Origin: Singulisphaera sp. GP187
GTDB taxonomy: Bacteria > Planctomycetota > Planctomycetia > Gemmatales > Gemmataceae
Length of the DNA: 54,281 bases
Assembly (NCBI GenBank): GCA_945868575.1
Contig: CAMBMH010000007.1
Coordinates: 1-54,281, forward strand
Direction of reading: 5' to 3'
Positions within the stretch are counted from its first letter, which is position 1; every line of letters starts with the position of its first letter. The translations under genes and the position numbers were made by a program. The notes beneath the pieces are model-generated. The model saw only the letters and a list, made by a program, of their open reading frames with translations. It ran no database searches and had not been told where the DNA came from. Positions 10,901 to 18,573 of the stretch are shown here, in pieces.

Positions 10901-11838
10901 CGACCCGAAAGCAGATTCCCGAAAACAAGGAACCGGCAATTCCTATGGCGTATGCGTATCTTTATGTGACCGACCTGCACGAGGGGGTTGTGCTGGTCGG
11001 CGCGGGTACGCTTCTGGATGGGGATCCGACGAACAACTTCCTCAAAAAAGACCTTGCGTTCAACCCAAACGGAATCCTTAATGGCGCCAAATCGATGTGC
11101 TTTGTCGGCACCCTTGGATATGTCTGTTGCGATGCGGGACTGGTCATTGTCGATTTTGACAAACCGACCGAACCCAGAGTGGTCGCAATACTTGGAGACA
11201 AGGAGATCCAGGGGGCCCGCGCGGTCCAGGCGCAATTCCGCTATGCGTTTGTCTGCGACAACCAGGGGGTCAAGGTGCTCGATATCACCAATCCCGTCGC
11301 GCCCGAACTCAAGGCCACCCTTCCACTTGAGGATGCCCACAACATCTACCTGGCCCGCACCTATGCCTATGTGGCGGGGGGGCATCAGGGCCTGGTGATC
11401 CTCGACATTGAAAATCCCGAAAAACCGAAAATCGATCAGATCTATGATGCCAATGGATCGATCAACGATCTTCACGATGTGAAGCTGGGCATCACCTATT
11501 CGAGTCAATTCGCGTATTTGGCAGATGGAAAAAATGGCTTCAAGGTGCTTCAGATCACATCGCCCGATCTGCCGGGAAGTCCCGGATTTTCCCCAAGGCC
11601 CAATCCGGTTCTGATCGCAAGGCACAAACCCAAGCATGGGGGAGAGGCGATCGCCATCTCCCGAGGCGTCGACCGCGACCGGGCGATTGATGAATCGGGC
11701 AACCAGATTGCGGTGTTTGGCCGTTTGGGGGCCCGACCGCTCAGCAAGGAAGAATCGCAAAAGCTTTATCTGCGCGAGGGAATCCCCTGGTATGTCGAGG
11801 ATGATCCCCAATCGAAACTTTACAAGCGCGTCAAGTAG
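7981..11838 (+). CDS. Secreted multiheme cytochrome c with C-terminal LVIVD beta-propeller
   Basis: This protein has 1285 residues. A hydrophobic N-terminal segment (about 5-24) exports or anchors it. Nine CXXCH heme c motifs start at Cys74, 94, 321, 380, 534, 561, 684, 695 and 802, and an atypical CX4CH (CGTIGCH) lies at 156-162. After about residue 860 the protein changes into LVIVD repeats, seen as GLVIVDFDKPTEPRVVAI, GVKVLDITNPVAPELKA and GLVILDIENPEKP, which form a beta-propeller. An extracytoplasmic electron-transfer role is inferred from heme count and export. Donor and acceptor are unknown. The start at 7981 is preferred over an open extension to 7753 because GGAG precedes it and a signal segment begins there. 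It is divergent from the outer-membrane protein at 7750 and has no same-strand partner nearby. Confidence 0.92.
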   Translation: MNLWRVGVIGVGLIAVAYGLISPLLPRGFGRSAALVAALPESELAEPFPLPPELQGVELLKQSPAEARAKSQSCILCHGTTHDPHGKDTLHIGCADCHGGDPSSMDKNRSHISPKYPEAWKSTANPVRSYTLLNRESPAFIRFVNPGDLRVAHISCGTIGCHPTETLQVKKSMMTHGCMLWGAALYNNGAVPHKKAQYGESYSMHGKPLALRTVPPPSDWEKEKKGVLERLDPLPRFEITQPGNILRIFETGGRFRPEVGIPELFEEPGRPILNRLSTRGLGTQNRTDPVFLGLQKTRLLDPTLNFMGTNDHPGDYRSSGCTSCHMIYANDRSRVHSGPYAKFGNRGKSFSQDPTIPKDETGHPIEHKFAKGNGIPTSQCIVCHVHPGTTVMNSFTGFMWWDEETDADLIYPTIERNPTAEEFVKSQMSNPNESAVRNFLSDPTFLDNLTELNKVAQHTQFADFHGHGWAFRAVYRRDRKGNFLDHNGKIIENVGNAKLQQAMRHQNLEPKDRKPVDDVPVHLMDIHIERGMHCVDCHFTQDNHGNTKLQQEVRAAVEIQCIDCHGTITAQANLRTSGPAAYTSSPPGAPLETGRNLEALRTASGKRRFERKGNKIIQNSMVEENLSWEVPQTMDTITPGHPRYSAKSHLAKTARMGKDGTIEYGPVTKENESCLAHQNSNMSCIACHTSWNPSCFGCHLPQKANAKTPMLHNEGTVSKNQISYCFQTLREDVFMLGRDGDVTGNRIGPARSSCAIHVGSYNSNRESIYFQQQTISAMGPSGIAFSTNVPHTVRGKDGTKQCTDCHLSKQNDNNAIMAQLLMLGTGSVNFIGRYAWVAQGEHGLEAIEVTERDEPQTVIGSSFQKIAYPQRYQKHREHSGNLEVVHHHPGTDLSENLFRPKAKSNIQSLFARGEYLYAACGEAGMRVFDIAFVDHKGFSERVSTAPVSPVGQKFHVPTRYATSVSAPTTIAPDPTRKQIPENKEPAIPMAYAYLYVTDLHEGVVLVGAGTLLDGDPTNNFLKKDLAFNPNGILNGAKSMCFVGTLGYVCCDAGLVIVDFDKPTEPRVVAILGDKEIQGARAVQAQFRYAFVCDNQGVKVLDITNPVAPELKATLPLEDAHNIYLARTYAYVAGGHQGLVILDIENPEKPKIDQIYDANGSINDLHDVKLGITYSSQFAYLADGKNGFKVLQITSPDLPGSPGFSPRPNPVLIARHKPKHGGEAIAISRGVDRDRAIDESGNQIAVFGRLGARPLSKEESQKLYLREGIPWYVEDDPQSKLYKRVK

Positions 11839-12006
11839 GCCGGGGCCGAATCGAACTGGCCGGTATTAGTCGAACCTCTTTTGGCCGGTCCATCAAAACA
11901 GTGATGGGCAAGTAGCAAACCCAAGCTTCCAGGGTGTGGTCGAGCTGGTGCTCGACCCTCCCGGCAATTCCTTGATCAGGCTAAAGGAGCAAGGTGCCCA
12001 ACACCT

Positions 12007-13224
12007 CTATGGGAGCACGGGTTGGGTCCAGGCGGAACAGGTTTCACCCTTATAGGAGGGATTGGGATGAGATTTGGTTGAGGTCACTCGGGCGCGGACA
12101 TAAAGTTCTTTGCCTGTGAGTTTGTAGGTGGCTTCAAGACCTTCGGCTTCGCCCACAACAACCCCGACCGCATCTTCGGCAGCTTCCTTCATCGTTGCGA
12201 TAAATGTGGTCTTGTAGGTGATTCCCGATTCACCCTCTAATTTGAGCGACAAAACTCCACCCGAGTTTTTCAAGTCGGAAAGTGTGACACCCGATGAAGC
12301 ATAAAAATCACCAGTGTCGATCGCATCCATGATCTGGCGGGTATCCAGTTCACGGGCCCGCACCATGATCCAGCCACGCCCCGGGGTGGAAATATTCATA
12401 CCCTGCTTGTGGTAGTTGTGGGAGTCATCCGTCGCGACGCCCAAAAGGGGAACCGAACGATTCGCCTTGAGGCGGCTTGCCAGGACAAGGTCCCAGATCC
12501 GTTCCACAGACGGGTGCTTGGCATCGCCGTTCTGGTTGGTGCCGGGGTGGCCGTTGTAGACTTCGTAATAGCGCAACTCATCGGCGGGAATCATATCGTT
12601 GGGGCTAACACCCCAGCCAAAGTTTGGATGGTTGAGGAAGCTGATGATGGTCTCCCCAGATTTCTTGCGCTTTTCGGCAACAAGTCTTTGATTGACCTGA
12701 ATGGTCTCCGTGACACCCACACCATCAACGGGTTTGATCACTTCCTTGAGGTTGATAGCGTTCATGTGGATAGGGAGCTTTTGATAGCCGTGGGTAATCT
12801 CCTCGCCGGAGATCATCAGGAACTTGTCTTTCTCTTCGATCTTGGTTTTGACTTCGGTCAGGGTTTTGAGGCGAATCTGCTCCTTCCCTTTTTCTTCTTT
12901 CCGGTCGACCCAGTTATCCCCAAAGCGATCGACACACTTTTTCACAGCGAGCTTGCGGATGTCGTCCTTGGATGCATCGATCCAGCGGGTGGTGTTCGCC
13001 ATGGTGTTGTGTTCGGTCAGGGCCAAAAAGTCGTACCCTTTGGTCTTGTACCAGTCGGCGATCATTTCGGGAAAATCGTCCCCATCACTCCAAAGGGAGT
13101 GGGTATGGAGGTTCCCTTTGAAAAAACGGGCTTTCGAAGGTGCTTTGCCGTCCTGCGAGGCGACAAGCACAACGCCCACAAGGGTGAAAATCCCAAGGGA
13201 AAGTGAAAAGGCACGAATGTTCAT
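12007..13224 (-). CDS. Secreted PHP-domain metal-dependent hydrolase-like protein
   Basis: This 405-residue protein has an N-terminal signal peptide (FSLSLGIFTLVGVVLVAS) followed by a PHP (polymerase and histidinol phosphatase) domain. Its metal-site motifs are NLHTHSLWSDGD near residue 38 and FLALTEHN near residue 67. Later His/Asp residues such as ISFLNHPNFGWG and GVATDDSHNYHKQG complete the PHP signature. It resembles the CehA/McbA type of PHP proteins. Hydrolysis of a phosphoester or similar bond is the family expectation, but no substrate can be assigned. The open frame runs to a TTG at 13239; ATG 13224 is preferred because the signal peptide begins there. A 9-base inverted repeat lies about 40 bases upstream. 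Confidence 0.88.
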   Translation of the reverse strand: MNIRAFSLSLGIFTLVGVVLVASQDGKAPSKARFFKGNLHTHSLWSDGDDFPEMIADWYKTKGYDFLALTEHNTMANTTRWIDASKDDIRKLAVKKCVDRFGDNWVDRKEEKGKEQIRLKTLTEVKTKIEEKDKFLMISGEEITHGYQKLPIHMNAINLKEVIKPVDGVGVTETIQVNQRLVAEKRKKSGETIISFLNHPNFGWGVSPNDMIPADELRYYEVYNGHPGTNQNGDAKHPSVERIWDLVLASRLKANRSVPLLGVATDDSHNYHKQGMNISTPGRGWIMVRARELDTRQIMDAIDTGDFYASSGVTLSDLKNSGGVLSLKLEGESGITYKTTFIATMKEAAEDAVGVVVGEAEGLEATYKLTGKELYVRARVTSTKSHPNPSYKGETCSAWTQPVLP

Positions 13225-13661
13225 TTCGGATGGATCCAATATTGGAGTGGAAGGTTTTGGCGGTTACCCATTGTGATATCCATTGGGACAATGGGTCAAA
13301 GACCAAAGGTCGTATGTGCTCAAAAAAACCGGAAATTAACCATTCCTTCACACGAGGCCAACAAAACACGGATGTCGAAGAACCATGTGAACCATCCAGC
13401 TATAACAAGGATTTTTCGATTATATTTAGGAAATATGTTTTCAATGACCCATGATGCAATGGCGCCGCCGGGAAACCCGCAGGTTAACTCCCAAGGATAC
13501 CAACTTCCCTGCGAGGCCGATTGGCCACAAAAACCAAAGGGTTGATTTGGGAAACGGCAAACCAAAACGGATCGCGGAAGATCTTGGAATCATGCAAAAG
13601 TCCACTATCCAAAAAGAAGTTACGATCGGCCCAAACTCAATAGAAATCGACATCCAAAACC
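13225..13661. other. Intergenic region between divergent PHP and acyltransferase genes
   Basis: This 437-base region should carry promoters for both flanking genes. Apart from the inverted repeat at 13266-13296 I see no strong element. An open frame on the plus strand from 13451 runs through the start of the acyltransferase gene in another phase and looks like chance. Confidence 0.5.
13266..13296. repeat. 9-base perfect inverted repeat upstream of PHP gene
   Basis: The arms ACCCATTGT (13266-13274) and ACAATGGGT (13288-13296) are exactly complementary with a 13-base spacer. The arms are 22 bases apart centre to centre, about two helical turns, which would suit a dimeric repressor. It lies upstream of the minus-strand PHP gene. 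There is no T-tract, so a terminator is unlikely. Confidence 0.4.
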
Positions 13662-14774
13662 ATGGCAAAAGACGCCCCCTTATCTGTTCCCACTTCGCAA
13701 CGGGTCGTTTCCCTCGACCAGTTTCGGGGATGGACGGTTTTGGCGATGGCGTTTGTCAACTACCTGGGGCACTTCAAGGAAGTGCCGGCGGTCTTCAAAC
13801 ACCACCACAGCTATTTCAGTTTCGCCGATGCGGTCATGCCGCAATTTCTTTTTGCCGTTGGTTTCGCTTATCGGCTCACCTTCCTCAAAAACCTCGAACG
13901 CTTTGGCATTTCGAACGCCGTTGGTCGCGTCCTCCGCCGATTTATTGGCCTGTTCCTGATTGCCCTGATCGTCCATCAATTAAGCGGCAATGTCGCCTCC
14001 TGGGAAGATCTGATAAAGATGACAATTCCCGAATTCCTGGAAAAGGCGTGCAAGCGGAGCCTATTCCAGACGCTCACCCATATCGCGGTGACCAGTCTTT
14101 GGGTTTTGCCTGTGATCGGTCTTGGTTTCTGGCCAAGGCTTCTTTTCGCCGCCGGATCGGGAGGACTACACCTTTGGCTATCGTTTTTGTTTAACTATGA
14201 ATGGGTCCACAAGGATCCCGTGGGAATCGATGGCGGACCGCTTGGCTTCCTTACCTGGACCATACCGTTGATTTTCGGATCGTTTGCGTATGATTGGACA
14301 CTTGGGCCCGATGCCAAACCACTACCCAAACTCTTGGCCTGGGGGATTGGCCTGATGGGTTTGGGTTATGCGCTTTCGTGTCTGAATCTTCAATTTGCCC
14401 CCAACAATGGCTCGCGGATCTTTTTGGAACCCCCGTTCTTTCCCCCTTCGGATCCCAAGAACATCTGGACCATGAGCCAGCGCGCCGGGAGCATGACCTA
14501 TCTACTTTTCGGTGCGGGATTCTCTCTGGTAACTTATGCTGTCTTTGTAATTCTTTGCGATCGGCTCAAATGGTCCTGGTCAGTCCTCGCAACCCTGGGG
14601 GGCAATGCGCTTTTGGCCTATATCCTGTTGGGAATGATCGAGGACACCTTCCACAGGTATACTCCAAAGGATTCCCCCCTTTGGTTTGCCCTGGCCACCT
14701 GGGCCCTCGCCACAACGCTCTGTTGGGCCTTTTTGCGTAGTCTCGAAAAACAGGGTGTGCGAATCCGGATGTAG
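13662..14774 (+). CDS. Membrane acyltransferase-like protein (DUF5009 / HGSNAT-like)
   Basis: This is a 370-residue polytopic membrane protein with about ten hydrophobic segments. The N-terminal SQRVVSLDQFRGWTVLAMAF motif and the FADAVMPQFLFAVGFAYRLTF segment are typical of DUF5009 proteins related to heparan-alpha-glucosaminide N-acetyltransferase. The histidines in FKHHHSYF fall in the first luminal/periplasmic loop, as in that family. Members are thought to move acyl groups across the membrane onto sugars or polymers; the acceptor here is unknown. The start at 13662 has only a weak ribosome site. The gene stands alone, followed after 143 bases by the Gfo/Idh/MocA gene. Confidence 0.82.
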   Translation: MAKDAPLSVPTSQRVVSLDQFRGWTVLAMAFVNYLGHFKEVPAVFKHHHSYFSFADAVMPQFLFAVGFAYRLTFLKNLERFGISNAVGRVLRRFIGLFLIALIVHQLSGNVASWEDLIKMTIPEFLEKACKRSLFQTLTHIAVTSLWVLPVIGLGFWPRLLFAAGSGGLHLWLSFLFNYEWVHKDPVGIDGGPLGFLTWTIPLIFGSFAYDWTLGPDAKPLPKLLAWGIGLMGLGYALSCLNLQFAPNNGSRIFLEPPFFPPSDPKNIWTMSQRAGSMTYLLFGAGFSLVTYAVFVILCDRLKWSWSVLATLGGNALLAYILLGMIEDTFHRYTPKDSPLWFALATWALATTLCWAFLRSLEKQGVRIRM

Positions 14775-14917
14775 CGCGGGATATCGATTGGCTGCAAATG
14801 GACCGGACAAAATTAGGTGGCGGCGGAGTGGAAATTCGGCTAGATTTCCAGCAAGCCTGATTCTTCTTGGGCTCCCACCTTTTCCTCCCCCAATTCCTCC
14901 CCAAGGGACCTCCTCCC

Positions 14918-16222
14918 ATGAGTTCGATTTCCCGTCGCAAGTTTGTCGCCGCATCCGCCGCTTTGGCCGGTGCGCCGCTGATCACCTCAGGACTCTCCGC
15001 CCGGCAGGCCCCTTCCGAACGCCTTCGTCTGGGCTTCATCGGCATGGGCAAAATGAATTCAGGCCACCTTGGGCATTTCCTTGGGCAAAAAGATACCCAG
15101 GTTGTCGCCGTTTGTGATGTCGACACCAAGCGCCGCGAGAACGCTCAAAAGACCGTCGAAAACCGCTACGCCGAAGCCAAAAAGAGTGGCAATTTCAAAG
15201 GCTGCGATGCCTATGTCGACTTCCGCGAGCTCCTTGCCCGCAAGGATATCGATGCCGTTGTCATCGCCACACCCGACCACTGGCACACCATCCCCGCGAT
15301 CGAAGCGATCAAAGCAGGCAAGGATGTTTATTGCGAAAAGCCGCTGACCCTAACCATCAAGGAAGCAAAGCTGCTGATTGATGCCGTGCGCAAGTACGAC
15401 CGCGTCTTCCAGGTCGGTAGCCAACAACGCTCAGGCAGCGAATTCCGCCTGGCTTGTGAACTGGTTCGCAGCGGCAAGATTGGCAAGCTCGAAGCGGTCT
15501 ATGCCAACATCGGCGGACCCAGCAAGCCTTGCGACCTTCCCGAGGAAGCCATGGAGCCTGGTCTCGACTGGGATCGTTGGCTTGGGCCCGCTCCCAAGCG
15601 TCCCTACAACTCGGTCCTTTCGCCTCGGGGCGTCCACAACCACTTCCCCAACTGGCGCAATTATCGCGAATACTCAGGCGGCATGATAACCGACTGGGGC
15701 GCGCACCATTTCGACATCGCTCAATGGGGCCTTGGCGCCGATGAATCCGGCCCGGTCGAAGTCATCCCCCCCGCTGACCCATCCAAGGGAACAGGCCTGA
15801 AATTCATCTATGCCAACGGGGTTCCGCTCATCCACGGCGACGAGTATGCCCCCGGCAAGAAAGTCGATGGGGTCGTCTTTGTCGGCTCCAAGGGACGCAT
15901 TCAGGTCAACCGCGGCAAGATCTCCGCCGACCCCGAGGAGATCCTCAAGACCCCTTCCGAGGAAATCTCTGTAAAGCTCTACAAGTCCCCCGGCCATCAA
16001 CGCGATTGGCTCGACTGTATCAAGAGCCGCAAGCGTCCGATTTGCGATGTCGAGGTCGGCGCACGCAGCGTCACCGTTTGCCACCTTGCCAACATTGCCT
16101 ATTGGACCGGCCAGAAGTTCAAATGGGATGCCAAGGCCTGGAAGTTTGTCGATGCCTCCCCCGAAGTCGAAGGATGGTACGACCGCGAGCGCCGAGGAGA
16201 GTGGCAGCTCCCGACGATTTAG
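14918..16222 (+). CDS. Gfo/Idh/MocA family oxidoreductase, Tat-exported
   Basis: This 434-residue protein starts with a Tat signal (SRRKFVAASAALAGAPL). A Rossmann domain follows, with LRLGFIGMGKMNSGH near residue 39, AVCDVD near 64, and the VVIATPDHWH and GKDVYCEKPLTLTIKEA motifs. CEKPL contains the conserved lysine of the family. The C-terminal half (about 160-434) is the alpha/beta substrate-binding domain with GGMITDWGAHHFDIAQWGLG. These enzymes use NAD(P) to oxidise or reduce sugars or inositols; export suggests work on sugars outside the cytoplasm with a cofactor bound before transport. The frame stays open upstream to 14867, but ATG 14918 starts the Tat signal. A strong terminator follows at 16294. 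Confidence 0.93.
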   Translation: MSSISRRKFVAASAALAGAPLITSGLSARQAPSERLRLGFIGMGKMNSGHLGHFLGQKDTQVVAVCDVDTKRRENAQKTVENRYAEAKKSGNFKGCDAYVDFRELLARKDIDAVVIATPDHWHTIPAIEAIKAGKDVYCEKPLTLTIKEAKLLIDAVRKYDRVFQVGSQQRSGSEFRLACELVRSGKIGKLEAVYANIGGPSKPCDLPEEAMEPGLDWDRWLGPAPKRPYNSVLSPRGVHNHFPNWRNYREYSGGMITDWGAHHFDIAQWGLGADESGPVEVIPPADPSKGTGLKFIYANGVPLIHGDEYAPGKKVDGVVFVGSKGRIQVNRGKISADPEEILKTPSEEISVKLYKSPGHQRDWLDCIKSRKRPICDVEVGARSVTVCHLANIAYWTGQKFKWDAKAWKFVDASPEVEGWYDRERRGEWQLPTI

Positions 16223-16293
16223 TTCCTTGGGATGCGCCTTGCGGAGATCAAAACCCAAGGAAACCCGAGTTAACGAAACCCAGATTAACGAAC

Positions 16294-16322
16294 AAAGGCC
16301 TCCCAAATCGGGAGGCCTTTTT
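16294..16322 (+). terminator. Rho-independent terminator after the Gfo/Idh/MocA gene
   Basis: An 11-base perfect stem (AAAGGCCTCCC at 16294-16304 with GGGAGGCCTTT at 16310-16320) encloses a 5-base loop and runs straight into a T-tract. It also has an A-tract on the left arm, so it can stop transcription of the minus-strand gene ending at 16383 as well. Confidence 0.92.
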
Positions 16323-16382
16323 CTTTGCAATTTTGCGCGTCCAAAAAATCAACCAGCCGGGACACCGAATGGTGATCCTCGC

Positions 16383-16946
16383 TTACGCTACCGAACGGTT
16401 CCCCATACCCATGCGACGGGTTTCGAGGATGGCTTCACGAATACGGGTAAACGGTTCGGAAAGATCGACCCGTTGCCCGGCCCCTTCAACCAGTTGCTGG
16501 ATCACGATCTCGTCCTGAACAAATTCGGGATGAATCGAAAATCCCTTGCGCGCGCCCAGGTCGATCGGCCGACCGGAATCGCCCAGTAGCAACAAGGGGA
16601 CATCCGAGTGACGGCGAACCTCAAGCCCAAGAGGCAGGTCAGTCAGCACGATATCCGCCGGAAATGAGGCCTTTTCGATCAGGTTTTTTCCCATGAGCTC
16701 ACCCACCAGGTAGGAGTCAAGCGTGGGGCCATACAGAATTTGCTGGACCTTGGTCGGTTGCACCGGGCTGGTGAGACGAAACTCAAGGGGACGCCCCTGC
16801 ACATTGGTGAGCAGATACCCGGCGACCCAACCGGAGGGGCCGTCCTGGGAGAGCGTGAAAAATCCCAAAACGAGTCCCTTACCCTTGGGGCGAGCGGGGG
16901 CGATTTCCTGGGTCGATGGCGTGATGATTGTGGAACTCTCCGTCAC
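16383..16946 (-). CDS. Conserved hypothetical protein, probably cytoplasmic
   Basis: This 187-residue protein has no signal peptide or membrane segment. After a disordered Ser/Thr-rich N-terminus (about 1-22) comes a compact region with GLVLGFFTLSQDGPSGWVAG at about 24-43, VQGRPLEFRLTSPVQPTKVQ around 49-68, and a mixed alpha/beta remainder. It has the look of a protein conserved among planctomycetes, judging from well-formed sequence and codon pattern, but I cannot name a domain. It converges on the Gfo/Idh/MocA gene and shares the terminator at 16294. Confidence 0.65.
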   Translation of the reverse strand: MTESSTIITPSTQEIAPARPKGKGLVLGFFTLSQDGPSGWVAGYLLTNVQGRPLEFRLTSPVQPTKVQQILYGPTLDSYLVGELMGKNLIEKASFPADIVLTDLPLGLEVRRHSDVPLLLLGDSGRPIDLGARKGFSIHPEFVQDEIVIQQLVEGAGQRVDLSEPFTRIREAILETRRMGMGNRSVA

Positions 16947-17206
16947 GGTCAGTCTCCGGCCAATAGATCCGACCCGGGGAATTTCCCCGAGTCCTCCCGG
17001 GGCAAGTATTCGGGATAATCCGCCGTGGCACTTGAGGCCAGAGTCGAATCCTCACACGGAAACCGGGCAACCGGGCCTACAGACCTCCCGGACAACACAA
17101 CTCTACCCAGCTCGCCCAATCCAAACAACCGTTCCCACGGCTCAGGTACGGAAATTCGGGCCTTCGCGCCCACTTTTTCCACGCAATATCCAATTGAAGG
17201 TGATGG

Positions 17207-17566
17207 CTAAGGATGGATTTTGTGATTATCGCAAAAATAGGCAAATCGGGGAAACATTGGCACCAGACCAAAAAAACGAACCCAACCCAATTCCCGGTGG
17301 GTCGCGGCACGGTGGCACTCTCCGCAAAGCCTGGGAAATCGATCAGGCGCAAAAAGCACCAAAGGGCCATGGGTCCGCCGATGTTCCTCAATGACCAGAT
17401 CCAAAGGCCCAGGCTTTGCCTCTCTTTGGGAAAGCTCACGCCTCAGGATGGCGAGAGCCTCTTCTTCCAGCCCGTCAGAGAAAAAACCGAGTTGATCGAG
17501 CAACTCCCCATCGGACGCTTCGCGGGCAAACGCACGACACTTTTCGGCATTGATCAACCCGCGCAC
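17207..17566 (-). CDS. Small hypothetical protein with Cys/His cluster
   Basis: This 119-residue protein has a helical N-terminal half (about 5-50, EKCRAFAREASDGELLDQLG) and a C-terminal CGECH at about 82-86 with a late CDNH near 112-115. No signal peptide is present, so the CXXCH here is more likely part of a zinc site (C-X2-C ... C-X2-H) than a heme c site. I do not recognise the family. It precedes the hypothetical gene at 16383 on the same strand with a 260-base gap. Confidence 0.55.
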   Translation of the reverse strand: MRGLINAEKCRAFAREASDGELLDQLGFFSDGLEEEALAILRRELSQREAKPGPLDLVIEEHRRTHGPLVLFAPDRFPRLCGECHRAATHRELGWVRFFGLVPMFPRFAYFCDNHKIHP

Positions 17567-17739
17567 ACCCAGCCTCCTTTACGCTCCGGTTATCACCCCG
17601 GAGGAATTCAAAGTCTTGACCATTCCCACAGTTTAGGGGGAAGCCTCGGGCAAGGGTTCCAAAGTGAAAGGTTTCGCGAATCCTGAAGAACGGGTTAAAA
17701 AAATCCGGATATTTGGGGTTCCATTGCCTTTTGATTGTC

Positions 17740-17757
17740 TATCGTCGATAATCGATA
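17740..17757. promoter_or_regulatory. Candidate ArsR operator
   Basis: Directly before the arsR start (ATG 17761) lies TATCGTCGATAATCGATA. Its first 11 bases are a palindrome around one T (TATCG-T-CGATA), and a second CGATA follows, giving overlapping half-sites. ArsR-family repressors usually bind A/T-rich dyads that overlap their own promoter, so autoregulation of the arsRDA cluster by this site is likely. Binding is inferred. Confidence 0.5.
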
Positions 17758-17760
17758 AAG

Positions 17761-18117
17761 ATGAACACGCCCGTGAGAGCAATAAAAAACGCAAAAGAGA
17801 AGCCCTGTAATCCATGCCCGGAAGAAGAACCCTTGCCTTTGGATGAGTCCCAAACCGACGAGACCTTGGCAAAAATGGCCTGGGCCATTGCCCATCCAGC
17901 CAGGGTGAAACTCCTCCGAATACTCATTGAACGATCATCCTGCGTTTGTGGCGAGCTTGTGGAGCTCATGCCGCTTTCGCAGTCGACTGTTTCCCAACAT
18001 CTGAAAATCCTGAAGGAATCCGGGATCGTTCAGGGAGAAATTGCTGGACCAAAAGTTTGCTACTGTGTCAATCAAAATGGATTAACCCTTTTGAAAACAC
18101 TGATAATTGATTTATGA
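17761..18117 (+). CDS. arsR: ArsR-type metalloregulator
   Basis: This 118-residue protein is a winged-helix repressor. The core begins at DETLAKMAWAIAHPARVKLL, continues with the metal-site region SCVCGEL (Cys61, Cys63), and has the recognition helix around LSQSTVSQHLKILKESGIV (about 72-90). Extra cysteine pairs occur at Cys16/Cys19 and Cys100/Cys102, so arsenite or antimonite could bind at more than one place. In ArsR proteins, metalloid binding releases the operator and switches on resistance genes. It is the first gene of arsR-arsD-arsA, with a candidate operator just before its start. The ribosome site is weak. Confidence 0.93.
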   Translation: MNTPVRAIKNAKEKPCNPCPEEEPLPLDESQTDETLAKMAWAIAHPARVKLLRILIERSSCVCGELVELMPLSQSTVSQHLKILKESGIVQGEIAGPKVCYCVNQNGLTLLKTLIIDL

Positions 18118-18133
18118 TTTATTTGACCCGCTT

Positions 18134-18150
18134 TGTCGCGATATGCGACA
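18134..18150 (+). repeat. Hairpin/dyad between arsR and arsD
   Basis: TGTCGC (18134-18139) and GCGACA (18145-18150) form a perfect dyad around GATAT. It lies in the 56-base gap between arsR and arsD. It may be a second regulator site, since it shares the CGATA core with the site at 17740, or an mRNA hairpin that tunes expression between the genes. No T-tract follows. Confidence 0.4.
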
Positions 18151-18173
18151 TCGCCTGACTTCGGGAGACTTCG

Positions 18174-18545
18174 ATGGCCAAATTGCAGGTGTATGACAAA
18201 CCGATGTGCTGCTCCACGGGGATTTGTGGACCCAAAATCGATCCGGTCCTTCCAACATTCGCGGCGGACCTCGCCTGGCTAAGCGGCCAGGGTGTAAAGG
18301 TGGAACGATTCAATTTGTCACAACAACCCCAGGCCTTTGTGGGAAACAAGACCGTATTTGATGCGATTCGCGCGGGACACGAAAGCGTCCTCCCAATGGT
18401 GATCGTGAACGGAAAGGTTGTAAGCAAAGGGACCTACCCCTCACGCGACCAGTTGGCAACATGGTGCCTGGTGGCCCGACCAATCGTTTCCTTGCAGGCA
18501 ACGCCCGCCGAACAATCCTGTTGCGGCCCTCAAGAGTGTTGTTAA
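18174..18545 (+). CDS. arsD: ArsD arsenite metallochaperone
   Basis: This 123-residue cytoplasmic protein matches ArsD in length and motifs. MCCSTGICG supplies Cys12, Cys13 and Cys18, the three thiols that hold arsenite for delivery to ArsA. The C-terminal SCCGPQECC supplies the vicinal pairs 116/117 and 122/123. The thioredoxin-like fold is reflected in VLPMVIVNGKVVSKGTYPS. ArsD takes As(III) or Sb(III) from cellular thiols and passes it to ArsA, raising pump affinity; it can also act as a weak repressor. Its place between arsR and arsA fits this. Confidence 0.96.
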   Translation: MAKLQVYDKPMCCSTGICGPKIDPVLPTFAADLAWLSGQGVKVERFNLSQQPQAFVGNKTVFDAIRAGHESVLPMVIVNGKVVSKGTYPSRDQLATWCLVARPIVSLQATPAEQSCCGPQECC

Positions 18546-18573
18546 CAAATCTCCAAAAAGGGATACCTATTAA

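Noticed and set aside
8095-11811. Minus-strand open frame of about 1238 codons across the multiheme cytochrome
   Set aside because: It exactly shadows the plus-strand gene, and long antisense frames arise from codon bias. The product has no domain, signal peptide or ribosome site. The plus-strand heme motifs and LVIVD repeats are decisive.
13451-14194. Plus-strand frame of 247 codons before and across the acyltransferase start
   Set aside because: It is out of phase with the acyltransferase gene at 13662 and its product is Arg/Pro-rich without any known motif.
17207-17566. CGECH read as a heme c site
   Set aside because: The protein has no signal peptide, and a later CDNH pair suggests zinc binding instead.
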